A DNA stretch of 7,042 nt from Chloroflexota bacterium (GTDB lineage Bacteria > Chloroflexota > Anaerolineae > B4-G1): positions 1 through 7,042 of the forward strand of contig JAAEPW010000049.1 of assembly GCA_024232355.1 (NCBI GenBank). Direction: 5' to 3'. The position numbers and the translations under genes were made by a program. Positions within the stretch are counted from its first letter, which is position 1. Every line of letters begins with the position of its first letter. Positions 5,845 to 7,042 of the stretch are shown one piece after another. The notes under the pieces are model-generated. The model saw nothing but the letters and a program-made list of their open reading frames with translations. It was not told where the DNA came from and ran no database searches.

Positions 5845-5862
5845 GTTGATTATCAGGTTCAA
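5827..5862. promoter_or_regulatory. Inverted repeat TTGAAC-N24-GTTCAA around the -10 box, candidate operator
   Basis: TTGAAC (5827-5832) and GTTCAA (5857-5862) are perfect reverse complements on either side of the -10 element and predicted start point. A further 9-bp dyad TGATTATCA (5847-5855) lies inside. A regulator bound here would block the promoter. No family is assigned. Confidence 0.35.
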
Positions 5863-5978
5863 TGCTTCTAGTCGAATTTGACATTATTATACACAACAAG
5901 CGTCCATTTTTCGTCCACTCTGCGCGGGGCAACGCTCTCTCATTAACCCATAGACGCCGGGGTAGCCAAGGAAACCAG

Positions 5979-5993
5979 GGCTCGGTAAGAGCC
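5979..5993 (+). repeat. Small hairpin immediately before the kinase start codon
   Basis: GGCTC and GAGCC pair with a 5-nt loop (GGTAA), ending 6 nt before the ATG at 6000, where a Shine-Dalgarno is normally expected. No good Shine-Dalgarno is visible; AAGGA lies about 28 nt upstream. The stem is short. Confidence 0.3.
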
Positions 5994-5999
5994 ACTGCC

Positions 6000-7042
6000 A
6001 TGACCCACGAGCAAATCGGCCACTATCAAATACGGGCGCTGCTAGGCCAAGGGGCTATGGGCGAGGTCTATCGTGCTTACGACCCCCGCCTGGACCGTGA
6101 GGTGGCCCTCAAGCGCATCACGCCACCGGACTCGGTCCGCTACGACGAGTGGCGGCAACGCTTCCGGCGCGAGGTGCGAGCCGCCGCCCGCCTTAATCAC
6201 CCCCACATCGTCACCGTCCACGACGTGGATTTGGAAAGTGACCCGCCGTACGTGGTGATGGAATGGCTGGCCGGCGGTACGATGAAAGAGTGGTTGCGGG
6301 AGCACAAACCTCTGTCCTGGACAGAGGTCCTGACCTTGCTCCGGCCCTTGTGTGAGGCTTTGGTCTACGCACATCAAGCCGGCATCATTCATCGTGACGT
6401 CAAGCCGGCCAACGTAATGTTCGTGGGCGATGAGGCCAAGACGCTCAAGCTGGTAGATTTTGGCCTGGCTCGTTGGGAAACAAGCTCCCAGGTGACCCAG
6501 AGCGGCGTCATACTCGGCACCCTGGCTTACATGTCGCCGGAGCAGGCCAGAGGTGAAGCGGTGGATGCCCGGACTGACATCTTTGCCCTGGGGATTATCC
6601 TTTTTGAGGCCCTTTGTGGGCACAATCCTATAGACAAGGGTTCCCTGGGCCAGACCCTGGTGACCCTCATTTCCCCCGATCCAATAGACCTGGCACCACT
6701 GGCGGGCCAGGCTCCGCCCCAACTGCTTGACGTTATCGGGCGCGCTCTGTCCAAGGAGCGGGACCAACGCTACTCCGACTGTGAGACGCTAGGCCGGGAC
6801 ATGGTCGCCTGCCTGGGACAAGCACCCCTTGCCTCCCTGGACGATGCGCTTCAAACTGGGCGCAAGATCGCAAGTCCACCGGCTATGCGACGTCTTTGGC
6901 TTTTAGGCCCGGCCCGCGTCGACCACATCCAGCAAGCCCACGGCAAAGCGGGTGAGATACCGCGCTTCCGCTCGCGGCGCACCGTGGCATTGCTTGGCTA
7001 TCTCGCCACCGAGCGGCGCTCCGTCGCGCGCGACTTTTTGGC
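6000..7042 (+). CDS. Hanks-type Ser/Thr protein kinase fused to a SARP-type DNA-binding domain, C-terminus off the right edge
   Basis: 347 codons are visible with no stop. Residues 9 to about 275 form a complete protein kinase: Gly-rich loop GQGAMGEVY (16-24), ATP-binding Lys38 in VALKR, Glu58 of helix C, catalytic HRDVKPAN (131-138), DFG (153-155), activation-loop end GTLAYMSPEQ (173-182) and Asp193. All key residues are present, so an active kinase is expected. After a short linker, residues from 296 read MRRLWLLGPARV and then RFRSRRTVALLGYLATERRSVARDFLA (in parts), the start of the winged-helix domain of SARP/BTAD activators. No membrane segment separates them, so the visible part is cytoplasmic. 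Related proteins often continue with BTAD, AAA-type ATPase and TPR regions, which would lie outside this window. The start at 6000 places the kinase fold at the N-terminus; an in-frame ATG at 5862 would add 46 unlike residues. The ribosome binding site is weak. Confidence 0.92.
   Translation, partial: MTHEQIGHYQIRALLGQGAMGEVYRAYDPRLDREVALKRITPPDSVRYDEWRQRFRREVRAAARLNHPHIVTVHDVDLESDPPYVVMEWLAGGTMKEWLREHKPLSWTEVLTLLRPLCEALVYAHQAGIIHRDVKPANVMFVGDEAKTLKLVDFGLARWETSSQVTQSGVILGTLAYMSPEQARGEAVDARTDIFALGIILFEALCGHNPIDKGSLGQTLVTLISPDPIDLAPLAGQAPPQLLDVIGRALSKERDQRYSDCETLGRDMVACLGQAPLASLDDALQTGRKIASPPAMRRLWLLGPARVDHIQQAHGKAGEIPRFRSRRTVALLGYLATERRSVARDFL

Larger units (their letters stand above)
5678..5999. 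other. Divergent intergenic region between lipoprotein and kinase genes
   Basis: It holds leader ORFs and Shine-Dalgarno sites for the minus-strand lipoprotein, and the promoter, dyads and leader of the plus-strand kinase. No longer gene is supported. I did not find a convincing minus-strand promoter; a TATAAT on minus at 5886-5891 lacks a good -35. Confidence 0.55.

Noticed and set aside
5813..6001. Minus-strand open frame of 62 codons in the divergent region
   Set aside because: It overlaps the kinase promoter and start, has no ribosome binding site, and shows no recognisable protein pattern.
6042..6767. Minus-strand open frame of 241 codons
   Set aside because: It lies opposite the kinase domain, whose catalytic motifs are all intact on the plus strand. 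It is a composition-driven shadow.

Overview
The window looks like bacterial chromosome, most likely from the Chloroflexota (Anaerolineae-like). I infer this from three things: moderately high GC, a secreted GSLRQAI-type repeat protein (common in that phylum), and a Ser/Thr kinase fused to a SARP-type winged helix. No phylogenetic marker is present, so the assignment is tentative. I see no rRNA, tRNA, CRISPR array, transposase or integrase.

Layout. Positions 1-2800 (minus strand) hold the N-terminal 933 codons of a very large exported protein that runs off the left edge. It has a signal peptide, a short head domain and about 30 beta-helix repeats resembling chlamydial Pmp/adhesin coils. Positions 2801-3171 are a non-coding gap with two dyads and one strong hairpin. 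Positions 3172-5001 (minus) form a compact three-gene cluster, in transcription order: a DinB-like protein, a YdjC/ChbG-type carbohydrate deacetylase broken by one missing base, and a small SnoaL/NTF2-like protein. Upstream, after a perfect 16-bp hairpin, is a lipoprotein gene (5108-5677, minus). Its leader carries a perfect Shine-Dalgarno sequence and two tiny coupled ORFs. From 6000 to the right edge (plus) is a Hanks-type kinase joined to the start of a SARP/OmpR-like DNA-binding domain, behind a good sigma70-like promoter.

How the parts fit. The lipoprotein and kinase genes diverge from a 322-bp intergenic region holding the leader ORFs and the kinase promoter. The minus-strand genes point the same way, but hairpins at 5061-5100 and 3072-3102 probably divide them into separate units: lipoprotein; DinB-YdjC-NTF2; repeat protein. 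The kinase-SARP protein could be a regulator that senses a signal through phosphorylation and binds DNA. Nothing in the sequence shows what it controls. The most noteworthy items are the repeat protein with its two coil classes, the kinase-SARP fusion, the exact one-base lesion in the deacetylase, and the leader-ORF cascade before the lipoprotein.
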